Position numbers and translations under genes: made by a program. DNA of 64,000 nt, from positions 62,001 to 126,000 of the forward strand of contig NZ_LQPS01000039.1 in the NCBI RefSeq assembly GCF_002101885.1, in the 5' to 3' direction. Under the pieces are notes generated by a model. The model saw only the letters and a program-made list of their open reading frames with translations. It had not been told where the DNA came from and made no database searches. Source of the DNA: Mycolicibacter senuensis. GTDB taxonomy: Bacteria; Actinomycetota; Actinomycetes; Mycobacteriales; Mycobacteriaceae. Shown here piece after piece: positions 9,104 to 19,200 of this stretch (its first letter is position 1; every line of letters begins with the position of its first letter).

Positions 9104-12100
9104 ATGTCTCGTCAACGTCAAAGTGTGTCCAAAGGTCGTCGTCGTAGCCGGGTGGTTGGTGCCGGCAGCGCCGTCGGTGCGTTCCTCGCGTTCGGGATGG
9201 CCCCGACCGCGGTCGCGCCGGCGCACGCCGACTTCGACGACGTGCTCATCGACCTGCTCGGTCAGGATCTGGGCGACGCCTTCGCCGGGTTGGGCGCCAA
9301 CCTCGGGGATCAGGGCGCCTGGGAGGTGGTCTTGGACCCGGCCAGTTGGTCGGCCTTCTTCGACGGCCTCGGCAGTCAGAGCACCTGGGACGCGGTCCTG
9401 GCCGATCTCGACCTGAACGCCGCGGGCTCGGCCGTCGCCGACCTGCCCGGTTCGGCCGCCGCCTTCAACTGGGGCGACATCAACTGGCTGATGCCGTTCG
9501 GTAACGGCCAGGACGGCACCGAAGCCCACCCGGATGGCTACGCCGGTGGCTGGATCTGGGGCAATGGTGGCGACGGCTGGACCGCTGACGGGACGGGGAC
9601 CGGCGCCGACGCCGACAACGGTGGCGACGGCGGCCAGGCCGGCCTGTTCGGCGGCGACGGCGGTAACGGCGGCAACGGCTTCGAATCAGGTGACGGCGGT
9701 GACGGCGGTGCCGCCGGGCTGTTCTCGTGGTTCAGCTCCGGCGGTGACGGTGGTGCCGGCGGCGACGAAGGCGGTAACGGCGGCAATGGTGGTGACGCCG
9801 CTACGTGGGGCTTCTTCAGCACCGCGGGTAACGGTGGTGACGGTGGCGCCGGTGCGATCGGTGCTGCGGGTACGGCGGGCGCGGTGGCCGGCGCTGACGG
9901 AACCAACGGTGGTACCGGCGGTAAGGGCGGTAACGGCGGCGCCGGCGGTAAGGGCTCGACGTTCTTTGGCGCCGGCGGTAAAGGCGGCGCGGGTGGCATT
10001 GGTGGCGCCGGCGGCGAAGGTGGCGAGGGCGCGGCCGGCACCGCCGGTGACGCGGACGACCCGGACGGCACGGCCGCTGGTGACGGTGGCGAAGGTGGTG
10101 CCGGTGGTGCCGCCGGTAACGCGGGCGCGGGCGGTGCGGGCGGTTGGTTCGCCGCCAAGGGTGCCGATGGCCTGGCCGGGATCCAGGGCGTCGGCGGTAA
10201 CGGTGGCGAAGGTGGTGTTGGTGGTGCCGGCTATGACGCCGCCTCCGACGAGGACGCTTTGCCGGGTACCGATGGTGGCAATGGTGGTGCCGGCGGTGCT
10301 GGTGGTGCTGGCGGTGAGGGCTCCACGGACGGGGCGCATGGCGTTGGCGGTGTTGGTGGTGCCGGTGGTAGCGGCAGCGACGGCGCCAACGGCGGCGTGG
10401 GCAAGGCGGGCACGGCGACCAGCACGACCGGTGGTGCCGGCGGCAACGGTGGCGATGGCGGCGACGCGGGCAAGGGTGGCGCCGGTGGTGACTCCGGTGG
10501 CGGCAACCACGCCGCCGACGGCGCCAACGGCAGCGCCGGTAAGGGCGGCAACGGTGGTACCGGTGGCCAGGGCTACGACGCCGCCACTGACCCGCTCGCG
10601 GTGGCCGGTGCCCACGGCGGCGACGGCGGCGTCGGCGGCAACGCCGGCAAGGGCGGCCTAGAGGTTGACGGCAGCCATGCGGCTGCTGGTGCGGCCGGCG
10701 TCGGCGGTAACGGTGGTGACGGCGCGACCGGTCAAGCCGGTACGCAGAGCGGCATCAACTCGCCGACGGCCGGCGGTACTGGTGGTAACGGCGGTAACGG
10801 CGGCCAGGGCGGTCTCGAGGCCGATGGCACGCACGCTCACCAGGGTGACGGCGGCAATGGCGGCACCGGTGGTGTCGGTGGCGACGCGGCCAGGGATGGC
10901 GATGGCAACTTCATCGGCAACGGCCTGAGCCCAGCAAACCCCGCCTCGATCGGTGCGGGTGCTTCCGGTGGCAACGGTGGTAACGGTGGGACCGGCTTCC
11001 ACGCCGGGACCGGTGGTGACGGTGGTGTCGGCGGCAAGGGCGTCTATGGCGGCACTGGTGGTAACGGTGGTACCGGCGGCGCGGTCGGCGGGGACCACAT
11101 TGGCGGCAACGGTGGTACGGGTGGTGCCGGTGGCGAGGGCTCCGGCCACGGCGGCTACGGCGGACAGGGCGGTGCCGGTGCGAATGCGACCGGGACCGAC
11201 ACCGCCGGTAACGGTGGCGACGGCGGCGTCGGCGGTGACACCACCGGCGAGGGCAACACCGGCCTATACGGCACGCTGGCCGGTGGCCACGGCGGTAACG
11301 GTGGTGTCGGCGGTAGCTCCGAGGACGGCCAGGCCGGCGCCGGTGGTGACGGCGGCGACGGTGGGACCGGCGCACCGGCCGACACCACTGACGAAAGCAC
11401 TCTCGCCACGACTTTGACCACTGGCGGCTCGGGTGGCACCGGCGGTAACGGTGGCGCAACCATCGATGGAACCGCCGGTAACGGCGGCACCGGCGGTGAC
11501 GGTGGCGCCGGCAGCTTCACCGGCGGTCACGGTGGCGCCGGCGGTAATGGTGGGGCTGTGGCCACCGGCGGTGAGGGCACTGCGGGTGCCGGCGGTAACG
11601 GTGGCACCGGTGCCGACGGTGGCGTCATCGGTGACGGTGCGACCGGCGGTCACGGCGGCGGCGGCGGGACTGGGGCGGCTGCTGACGGTACGACCGCGGG
11701 CCAGGGCGGTGGCGGCGGTGCAGGCGGCGGTGGCGCCATCATCATCGGCACCAACGGCGGCACCGTCAGCGACAACATCGCGATCGGTGGTAACGGCAGC
11801 GCTGGTGCTGCCGGTAGCACCAGCGGGGTGGGCAGCAACGGCTCCACCGGCGGCGGCGCGGGCATCGTGGCAGACGGCACCGGCAGCAGCATTGCCCACA
11901 GCAGCGCAACCGGAGGTAACGCCGGGGGCGGTGACGCCAATGGCGGAATCGGCGGTGACGGCGGTGGTGCGTTGATCCTGGCCAACAATGCTGGTGCCGT
12001 CGGTTACGCGGACGCTGTCGGCAATACCGGTGGCAGCGGCACCGATGGCGGAACCGGCGGAACCGGCGGTGCCGGTGTGATTACCGCGAACAACGGCACG

Positions 12101-15100
12101 GTCACCAGTGACACCGACACGGGTATGAACAGCACCGCCACCGGCGGAGTCGGCGGTGCCGGTATCGATGGTGGCCAGGGCGGTGCCGGTGGTGCAGGCA
12201 ACCTGACTGCCGGCGCTGGCGGTGTCGCCTACGGCCAGGTCACCGGCGGCGCTGGCGGCAGCGGCACCGACGCGACCAGCACCGGTGGTGACGGTGGTAA
12301 GGCCAGTATCGAAGGCGGCTACTCCAACGCCGCGTTGGGCTACGGCGGCCCGGGCGGCACCGCCCACGGCTCTGCTACCGGTAACACCGGCGGTAACGCC
12401 AGCAACGGCGGCACCGGTGGTACGGGCGGCGGAGCCCATGTTCTCGCCGGCGGAGCGGGGGCCAACAGCTTCGGCACCACCATCGGTGGGGTCGGCGGTG
12501 GCGGCGACGGCGGCACCGGCGGTAACGGCGGCACAGGTGCCGTCGCGGCGCTGAGCGCCGGGTCGACCGCAACGGGTTCCGCCAACGGCGGCGACGGCAA
12601 TGACGGCTCCAACGGTGGTACCGGCGGCAACGGTGGCCTCGGGTGGGTCCGGGCTTTGGGTCTGGGCAGCAACGCCGATGGCACTGCAACCGCTGGCAAC
12701 GGCGGCTCGGGTGACGACGCCACTGGTGGCGCTGGTGGCCAGGCTCGAGTTGAGACCAACTCGGCAGGCGGCGTGATCATCAACGGCACCGCGAACAGCG
12801 GCAACGGCGGTGACGGCGCCGACGGCGTCAATGGTGCTGCCGGCGGACGGGCCAGCGTCGAGACCGGCAATGAGGGCCAGCAGGCCACCAACGTCGGAGG
12901 CTATGTGAAGGACAGCACCGCGACCGCCGGCAACAGCGTCGGCGACCAGGCCGGTGGCCTGGCCAAGGTGACCGCCGCCGGCAAGCTCGGTGACGACAAC
13001 AGCGTGGTGATCGGCAGCTCCGCGACCGGCGGCAACGCCGGCGACGGCGGGGCCGGTGGGTTCGGGCTGCTGCAGGCAGAGCACGGCGGCACGATCACCG
13101 GCAGCTCAGCCACCGGCGTGGCCGGCAGCGACTCGGCTGCGGGTGGCTCGGCGACGGTCAACGCCACCGGCAGCGACAGCACGATCACCGACACCCACGC
13201 GATCGGTGGTGCGGCGGGAACCGGCGTGAGCGACGACGGGTCGGGCACCGGCGGCAACGGCGGTGCGGCCAGTGCCTTGGCAACCGGCGGCGGTGCGGTT
13301 GACACCGCAACGGTGACAGGCGGCGAGGGCGGCAACGGCAGCAATGGCGGCACTGGTGGTGCCGGCGGCGACGGCTTCGTTTACGCCTACAACACGGGCA
13401 GCACCGCTACCGGTACGGCTACGGGTGGCGCTGGTGGCGATGGCATCGACGGCGGCGCCGGCGGTGGCGGCGGCAAGGCCACCGTCGGGGGCGGCTACGA
13501 GGACACACCAGGCGGTTCGGCCAGCGGCACCGCCACCGGCGGGGCGGGCGGCAACGGTACCGACGACAACAGCGTCGGTGGCGACGGAGGCAACGGCTGG
13601 GTGGTCGCTGCCACGGGATTCGGACACGACACCGCCACCGCGAGCGGCACCGGCACCGGCGGCGCTGGTGGTAGCGGCTACGCCGGCGGCCACGGCGGGG
13701 CCGGCGGGGCGGGCATTGTCGGCGCCGGTACCGGCGGTAGCCCCAGCGGGGGCTATGCCATCAACGGCACCGGCACCGGCGGGGTTGGCGGCAACGGCTA
13801 TGACGGCGGAAGTGGCGGCAGGGGTGGTACGGGCTTCGTCATCGGCCAGTACGGCTGGACCACTACCGACGGCACAGCTACCGGCGGTGCAGGCGGTAAC
13901 AGCGGTACCGGCGTCGGCAATGGGCACGGCGGGAACGGCGGCTACGGCTATCTGGATGCCGCTAGCAGCACTTCCGCGACGAGCACACTCGGTGGCAGCT
14001 CCACCGGCGGCGCCGGAGGGGCCGGCGGGAACGGTGGCACCGGCGGCGCTCTCGGCGGGGCCGGTGGCGACGGCGGCAACGCGCAGATGTGGTTCGGTAC
14101 CAACAACAACTCCCTGGGCGGTGCCGGCGGTGCCGGCGGCAACGGCGGAGTCGGTGCCGGCAACGACGGTGCCGCCGGTGGCCACGGTGGCTTCGCTGGG
14201 GTCAACGGCAGTGGCGACGTCGGCTCCCTCACAAATAGCGATGCTACCGGCGGGGCCGGCGGCGCGGGCGGAGCCGGGACGGCTGCCTCTGCTGGCGGCG
14301 TGGGCGGCGGCGGCGGCAACGCCAACATTGGGATCAGCGGCGCAGACAGCACGATCTCTGATGCCGACGCCACCGGCGGGCTTGGCGGCAGCGGCGGCAC
14401 TAACGGTGCTACCGGTGGCACCGGTGGGGACGCCAACGTCGTGGCCGCGACTGGCGGCCACGTGACTGCCAACGCCGACAATGGCGGCGCTGCAAGCACT
14501 GTGACCGGCGGAGCCGGGGGTAACGGTAGCGTCGGCGGGGCCGGCGGGACCGGCGGCAACGGCCTGATCGACGCACAGCATGGGGCCACCGCTTACGGTG
14601 ACGCAACCGGTGGAGCCGGAGGTAACGCCAGCGGGGCCGGCAGCCAGGGCGGCACGGCCGGAAACGGCAACATCTGGGCCGGTCGGCCCTACGTCGCCTA
14701 CGACGGTGGCCTCGCACACGGAACCTCCTTGGGCGGTGCGGGAGGTGCCGCGACGGGCGCCGGCTCGGTCGGCGGCAACGGGAGCATCGGGAGCATCGGT
14801 GCCACCGGTCCGAATGCCGAGGCCAGCGGATCCGCCACTGGCGGTAGCGGTGGTGCCGGCGTAGACGGTGGTACGGGCGGCAATATCAGTTACAACGCGC
14901 CTGCTCAGATCACCGCGTTGGGACCGGATGCCAAGGCCACCGACGTCACTGCTGTCGGCGGCACGGGCGGCAAGGGTATCGGTGCTGACGGGATTGGCGG
15001 CGACGGTGGGTACGTCCACGTCGGCGCGGACAACATTGCCAATGACCCCGATGGCAGCTCGTGGACCAACGGCTCCGCCACGGCTGGCAACGGTGGTGAC

Positions 15101-15223
15101 GGCGACGGTGTCGACAACAGTGGGCCCTCGGGACGGGGTGGGTCTGACGACATCATCAGTGGCCCGGGAGTGCACACCAGCGATCAGGACATCACCCTGC
15201 CGAGCGGTCATAACGCGCCGTAA
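9104..15223 (+). CDS. Giant secreted Gly-rich PGRS-type protein without PE domain, 2039 aa
   Basis: Residues 1-42 form a signal peptide: a basic region with RRRSR (twin-arginine-like), a hydrophobic core GAFLAFGM and a cleavage site AHA before Asp43. Residues 43 to about 150 are an aromatic-rich domain (DFDDVLIDLL, DPASWSAFFDGLG, DLPGSAAAFNW, INWLMPFGNG) shared with the 5766-residue paralogue. Residues about 160-865 are classical GGxGGx PGRS repeats with anchors such as GGLEVDG and YDAASDEDA. A glycine-rich hinge near residues 867-880 leads to AIIIGTNGG, after which the repeats change: short strands like GTVSDNIAIGG alternate with Gly-rich turns, resembling a beta-solenoid, to the end (LPSGHNAP). 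There is no PE domain. The ATG at 9104 follows taagggga; the frame opens further upstream, but the paralogue has the same N-terminus. Expected to be exported to the cell wall or surface; function unknown. Confidence 0.9.
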   Translation: MSRQRQSVSKGRRRSRVVGAGSAVGAFLAFGMAPTAVAPAHADFDDVLIDLLGQDLGDAFAGLGANLGDQGAWEVVLDPASWSAFFDGLGSQSTWDAVLADLDLNAAGSAVADLPGSAAAFNWGDINWLMPFGNGQDGTEAHPDGYAGGWIWGNGGDGWTADGTGTGADADNGGDGGQAGLFGGDGGNGGNGFESGDGGDGGAAGLFSWFSSGGDGGAGGDEGGNGGNGGDAATWGFFSTAGNGGDGGAGAIGAAGTAGAVAGADGTNGGTGGKGGNGGAGGKGSTFFGAGGKGGAGGIGGAGGEGGEGAAGTAGDADDPDGTAAGDGGEGGAGGAAGNAGAGGAGGWFAAKGADGLAGIQGVGGNGGEGGVGGAGYDAASDEDALPGTDGGNGGAGGAGGAGGEGSTDGAHGVGGVGGAGGSGSDGANGGVGKAGTATSTTGGAGGNGGDGGDAGKGGAGGDSGGGNHAADGANGSAGKGGNGGTGGQGYDAATDPLAVAGAHGGDGGVGGNAGKGGLEVDGSHAAAGAAGVGGNGGDGATGQAGTQSGINSPTAGGTGGNGGNGGQGGLEADGTHAHQGDGGNGGTGGVGGDAARDGDGNFIGNGLSPANPASIGAGASGGNGGNGGTGFHAGTGGDGGVGGKGVYGGTGGNGGTGGAVGGDHIGGNGGTGGAGGEGSGHGGYGGQGGAGANATGTDTAGNGGDGGVGGDTTGEGNTGLYGTLAGGHGGNGGVGGSSEDGQAGAGGDGGDGGTGAPADTTDESTLATTLTTGGSGGTGGNGGATIDGTAGNGGTGGDGGAGSFTGGHGGAGGNGGAVATGGEGTAGAGGNGGTGADGGVIGDGATGGHGGGGGTGAAADGTTAGQGGGGGAGGGGAIIIGTNGGTVSDNIAIGGNGSAGAAGSTSGVGSNGSTGGGAGIVADGTGSSIAHSSATGGNAGGGDANGGIGGDGGGALILANNAGAVGYADAVGNTGGSGTDGGTGGTGGAGVITANNGTVTSDTDTGMNSTATGGVGGAGIDGGQGGAGGAGNLTAGAGGVAYGQVTGGAGGSGTDATSTGGDGGKASIEGGYSNAALGYGGPGGTAHGSATGNTGGNASNGGTGGTGGGAHVLAGGAGANSFGTTIGGVGGGGDGGTGGNGGTGAVAALSAGSTATGSANGGDGNDGSNGGTGGNGGLGWVRALGLGSNADGTATAGNGGSGDDATGGAGGQARVETNSAGGVIINGTANSGNGGDGADGVNGAAGGRASVETGNEGQQATNVGGYVKDSTATAGNSVGDQAGGLAKVTAAGKLGDDNSVVIGSSATGGNAGDGGAGGFGLLQAEHGGTITGSSATGVAGSDSAAGGSATVNATGSDSTITDTHAIGGAAGTGVSDDGSGTGGNGGAASALATGGGAVDTATVTGGEGGNGSNGGTGGAGGDGFVYAYNTGSTATGTATGGAGGDGIDGGAGGGGGKATVGGGYEDTPGGSASGTATGGAGGNGTDDNSVGGDGGNGWVVAATGFGHDTATASGTGTGGAGGSGYAGGHGGAGGAGIVGAGTGGSPSGGYAINGTGTGGVGGNGYDGGSGGRGGTGFVIGQYGWTTTDGTATGGAGGNSGTGVGNGHGGNGGYGYLDAASSTSATSTLGGSSTGGAGGAGGNGGTGGALGGAGGDGGNAQMWFGTNNNSLGGAGGAGGNGGVGAGNDGAAGGHGGFAGVNGSGDVGSLTNSDATGGAGGAGGAGTAASAGGVGGGGGNANIGISGADSTISDADATGGLGGSGGTNGATGGTGGDANVVAATGGHVTANADNGGAASTVTGGAGGNGSVGGAGGTGGNGLIDAQHGATAYGDATGGAGGNASGAGSQGGTAGNGNIWAGRPYVAYDGGLAHGTSLGGAGGAATGAGSVGGNGSIGSIGATGPNAEASGSATGGSGGAGVDGGTGGNISYNAPAQITALGPDAKATDVTAVGGTGGKGIGADGIGGDGGYVHVGADNIANDPDGSSWTNGSATAGNGGDGDGVDNSGPSGRGGSDDIISGPGVHTSDQDITLPSGHNAP

Positions 15224-15230
15224 TCGCCTC

Positions 15231-15266
15231 GTCACCGCTACCGCCGTCATCGGTGGTAGCGGTGAC
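15231..15266 (+). terminator. Hairpin just after the 2039-residue protein gene
   Basis: Arms gtcaccgctaccgcc (15231-15245) and ggtggtagcggtgac (15252-15266) pair with one mismatch around 6 bases, starting 7 bases after the stop codon. No T run follows; it may act together with the second hairpin at 15340. Confidence 0.6.
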
Positions 15267-15339
15267 GGCGTCGGTAAACCGGACGGGGGCTGGGCGATTC
15301 GGGCTCCCCTAGTAGTTCCGCCGTCGACCGATGCAATTC

Positions 15340-15367
15340 TGCGGCTGGGTCGAAAGACCCAGCCGCA
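15340..15367 (+). terminator. Strong intrinsic terminator with GAAA tetraloop
   Basis: Perfect 12-base arms (tgcggctgggtc / gacccagccgca) enclose the tetraloop GAAA and are followed by gttgttattt, a T-rich tail. This is the clearest Rho-independent terminator in the window. Confidence 0.85.
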
Positions 15368-16134
15368 GTTGTTATTTGGCATCACTCACCGGGGGTTTGG
15401 GCGCTTGTATAGGATTCGGAGGCCCGAGACACGTGGTCGCACAGGCGTTGTAGCGTCAACACGCCACGCTGTCGTGCTTGATTCGGACGGCTAGCGGTTA
15501 CCTGACGGCCTCGTCCAGCTATCGCCGGCTGTCGGCGTCACTGGAGGTAACCGAAGCCTGCGGCGAGTCGGCGCAACGACGCCTCTGGGCGCGGAAATGC
15601 ACACGGAAAGTATGGCAGCACCGTCGGCGCCAACGACCTAGTAACCGGCAAATTCGACGCCCCCATCCAGGCCCCCACGGCGGCATTCCGGCCGGCGGAG
15701 ATGGCCTCGCTGAGCCCAGCACGAACTCCCCGATGAAACGGTGCCTTGTGCCCGGCGCATAGCGTCCGGCGGCCCGCCGAGCCAGATCCTTCCGGGAACG
15801 CTCCATGAAGACCGGCTCGCACAGCGTCACCGAGACGGCTGGCAGCAACTGAGACGGTGAGGCCATGGTCAGGGGCTCCGGCTGACCACGGCCATACGAA
15901 TCCCGCGGGTGCGGGGCGGTTGACAGCCCACGACCACGCGCCCCACGCCGGTCTTGGCGGCAACGCCGGCTAACCCAACCCGGCAGTCACGTCGGCTTAA
16001 TCCGAAGAGGACAGTTACTGAGAAACATTCATCATCTCATTAATTGATGTCGATCTCCCGCGGCCCTCGGCAGGCCTCAAAACCGCTGTTCGCGGCCTGA
16101 TCAGGGGTCGGACGTCCGTGTCAGTGAACAACAG
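15368..16134. other. Spacer between two giant Gly-rich genes, possibly with gene remnants
   Basis: No intact gene is visible. A short plus-strand open piece near 15600-15720 reads YGSTVGANDLVTGKFDAPIQ, and another ends in HAGLGGNAG at about 15960, like the end of a Gly-rich protein; both are too short to call. The right end (16015-16060) is AT-rich before the next promoter. Confidence 0.45.
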
Positions 16135-16162
16135 TTGACTGGCTCAGAATAGATGTTAACCT
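16135..16162 (+). promoter_or_regulatory. Putative promoter of the 5766-residue protein gene
   Basis: TTGACT at 16135-16140, a 16-base spacer and TAACCT at 16157-16162, 55 bases before the ATG at 16218. Element sequence, spacing and leader length closely match the promoter at 9019-9046, and the leaders share a taagggga ribosome site. Confidence 0.5.
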
Positions 16163-16217
16163 TTCTTTCTGAAGATCTTGCTATGCCGTCAATATGTATA
16201 GTTAAGGGGATGCCGCC

Positions 16218-19200
16218 ATGGCCCGTCATCGTCAAAGTGGTTCCAAGGGGCGTCGCAGCAGCCGGGTGTTCGGCGCCGGGACGGCGATTGGAGCCTTCCT
16301 CGCCTTCGGCATGTCCCCGCTGGGAGTGCAGCCAGCGCACGCGGACTTCGACGACGTGCTCATCGACTTGTTCGGCGAGGGCCTGGGCGATGCCCTGACT
16401 ACCCTGAGCGCCGACTGGGCTGATCAGGACGCTTGGCAGTTGGTGTTGGACCCGGTCAGTTGGTCGCCATTCTTCGACAATGTGGGTGACCCGGCCGTCT
16501 GGGATGTGATCCTGTCTGATCTGGATCTGAGCGGTGTCGGGGCGGCCAGTTTCGACCTGCCCGGTTCTGCGGCGTTCAGCTGGAACGAGATCAACTGGTG
16601 GATGCCGTTTGGCAACGGCGCCGATGGCACCGCGGAGAACCCAGACGGCGCGGCCGGCGGGTGGATCTTCGGCACCGGTGGTGCCGGTTGGGACGCCGAC
16701 GGCACGGACGGCCTGATCGACGGTGGTGCCGGCGGTCAGGGTGGCCTGTTCGGTGGCGACGGTGGTGCCGGTGGGGACGGCTACCTCGGCGGTGATGGCG
16801 GTGCCGGTGGTGCTGCCGGCCTGTTCTCCTGGTTCAGCCACGGTGGCGCCGGTGGTGACGGCGGCGACGCGGTTACCGCCGGTGGCGCCGGTGGCACCGG
16901 TGGCATCGGTGGTGACGCCGCCCTGTGGGGTCTGTTCAGCACCGCCGGCGCCGGCGGCCAAGGCGGTGATGGTGTGGCCGGTGCCGCCGGTTTGGCCGGC
17001 ATCCTGGCCCCGGATGGCAATGGCGGCGCCGGTGAGAACGGTGGCGCCGGTGGTAACGGTGGTGCCGGCGGCAGGGGTTCGTACCTGTTCGGCGCCGGCG
17101 GTAAGGGCGGCGCGGGCGGTAACGGCGGCGCCGGTGGTGCCGGTGGCGACGGCGAGGACGGCCTTAACGGCACCGGCGACGGTGCCGATGGAACCGACGC
17201 CGGTAACGGCGGCCAGGGCGGCAACGGCGGCGCTGCCGGTAAGGCGGGCGCCGGCGGCGCGGGCGGCTGGTTCATGGGTAGCGGCACCGCGGGCACCGCA
17301 GGTGCTCAGGGCGCCGGCGGGGTCGGCGGCGACGGCGGTGAAGGTGGTGACGGCAGCGACGGCGCGGACGGCGCCGACGGCACCGCCGACCACGTCGACG
17401 GCGCGGCGGGTCACGCCGGTGGGCAGGGCGGCAATGCCGGTCAGGCCGGCGCCGGCGGCCACGGCGCCGGCGGTCAGGCCGACAGCGGTACGGCCGGTAC
17501 GGCCGGCAAGGGCGGCAGCGGTGGTACCGGCGGCAAGGGTTATGACGCGGCCTCCGACGATGATGCCGCCGCGGGTACCGCGGGCGGCAATGGCGGCGCC
17601 GGTGGCGACGCGGGCCTGGGTGGCTTGGAGGCTGATGGCACGACGCATGCGGCCGCGGGTGCGGCCGGCGTCGGCGGTGCCGGTGGTGACGGCAAGGACG
17701 GTGCTGCCGGGGAAGCGGGCACCGCAGTCGACCCCGACGGCACGGCCGGCACCAGCGGTGGCGCCGGCGGTAACGGCGGTCTGGGTGGCCTGGAGGCCAA
17801 CGGGTCCCGGGCGGCCACGGGCGTCGGCGGTGACGGTGGCGCCGGCGGCAAGGGCGGCGCCGGCTATGACGCGGTCGCCGAGGGCGCGGCGGCAGGAGTC
17901 TCGGGTGGCAACGGTGGTGTCGGTGGCGATGGTGGTGTCGGTGGCACCGGATCGACCGCCGGTACCCATGGTGCTGGTGGTGTCGGCGGCAAGGGTGGTA
18001 GCGGCACTGATGGTGCCCACGGTGGTGGCGGTTCTCAGGGTGATGCCGCCAACCCTGATGGTGGGGCCGGTCAGGCCGGCGGCAACGGCGGTAACGCCGG
18101 TGTCGGTGGTTCGGGTGGTTCTTCGGGTAACGGAGTTTTCGCTGACAGCGGCGCCAGTGGCATCGCGGGCAAGGGCGGCAACGGCGGCGAAGGCGGCGAT
18201 GGCTATGACGCCGCCGCTGATGCTTTGGCGCTTGCGGGTACGGCGGGCGGCAACGGTGGTGTCGGTGGGGATGCCGGCATCGGTGGTGTGGAGGCTGATG
18301 GCAGTCGGGCTGCGGCAGGGACGGCGGGTGTCGGCGGTAACGGTGGCGACGGTAAGGACGGCGCCGACGGTGTCCACGGCACGCAAGCTAACCCCGATGG
18401 TGGGGCCGGTCAGGCCGGTGGTGCCGGCGGTAACGGTGGCTTGGGCGGTCTGGAAGCCGACAACACCCGTGCGGCCGCTGGTGATGGCGGTGACGGTGGC
18501 GCCGGCGGTAAGGGTGGCGCCGGATATGACGGGTTGGCCGGAGTCGACCCCGGCGAGGCTGGCGAGCACGGCGGCAACGGTGGTGCTGGTGGCGCCGGTG
18601 GTGTCGGCGGCACGGGCGCCAATGCGGGTAGCCACGGCGCTGGTGGCGAAGGCGGTAACGGTGGCTCGGGTGGTGCCGGCGCTGCGGGTGCCGACGGTGT
18701 TGCCGGCACCGCGGCTCACGTGGATGGCACGGCGGGTCAGGCCGGCGGTGCCGGCGGTAACGCCGGTAAGGGTGGTGTCGGTGGCGACAACGGTGACGGC
18801 ACCACCGCCGCGGCTGGCACCGACGGCTCGGCCGGTGTCGGTGGCAAGGGTGGTGCCGGTGGTCAGGGCTTCGACGGTGTAGACGGCTCCAACAGTGGCG
18901 TTGGGCGCATCGACGGCACCAACGGCGGCGCCGGCGGCGCCGGTGGCGATGGTGGCCTGGGCGGCCTGGAGACCGATGGCACCCGCGCGCTTCAGGGCGA
19001 TGGTGGTGCCGGTGGCGCCGGCGGTAAGGGCGGCAACGGCGGCAACGGTGTCACCGGAGCTACCGCGGGCGCTGCCGGCACCAACGGTGGTGTCGGTGGC
19101 GACGGCGGTGTCGGTGGCGTCGGCGGCCAGGGCGCCAACGAGGGCGCAGACGGTTTCGGTGGTGTCGGTGGCAATGGCGGTAACGGTGGCGCCGGTGCGG

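Noticed and set aside
15606-15720. Chaplin-like peptide YGSTVGANDLVTGKFDAPIQ
   Set aside because: It resembles chaplin-type surface peptides only loosely, lacks the paired cysteines and a signal sequence, and the frame is short.
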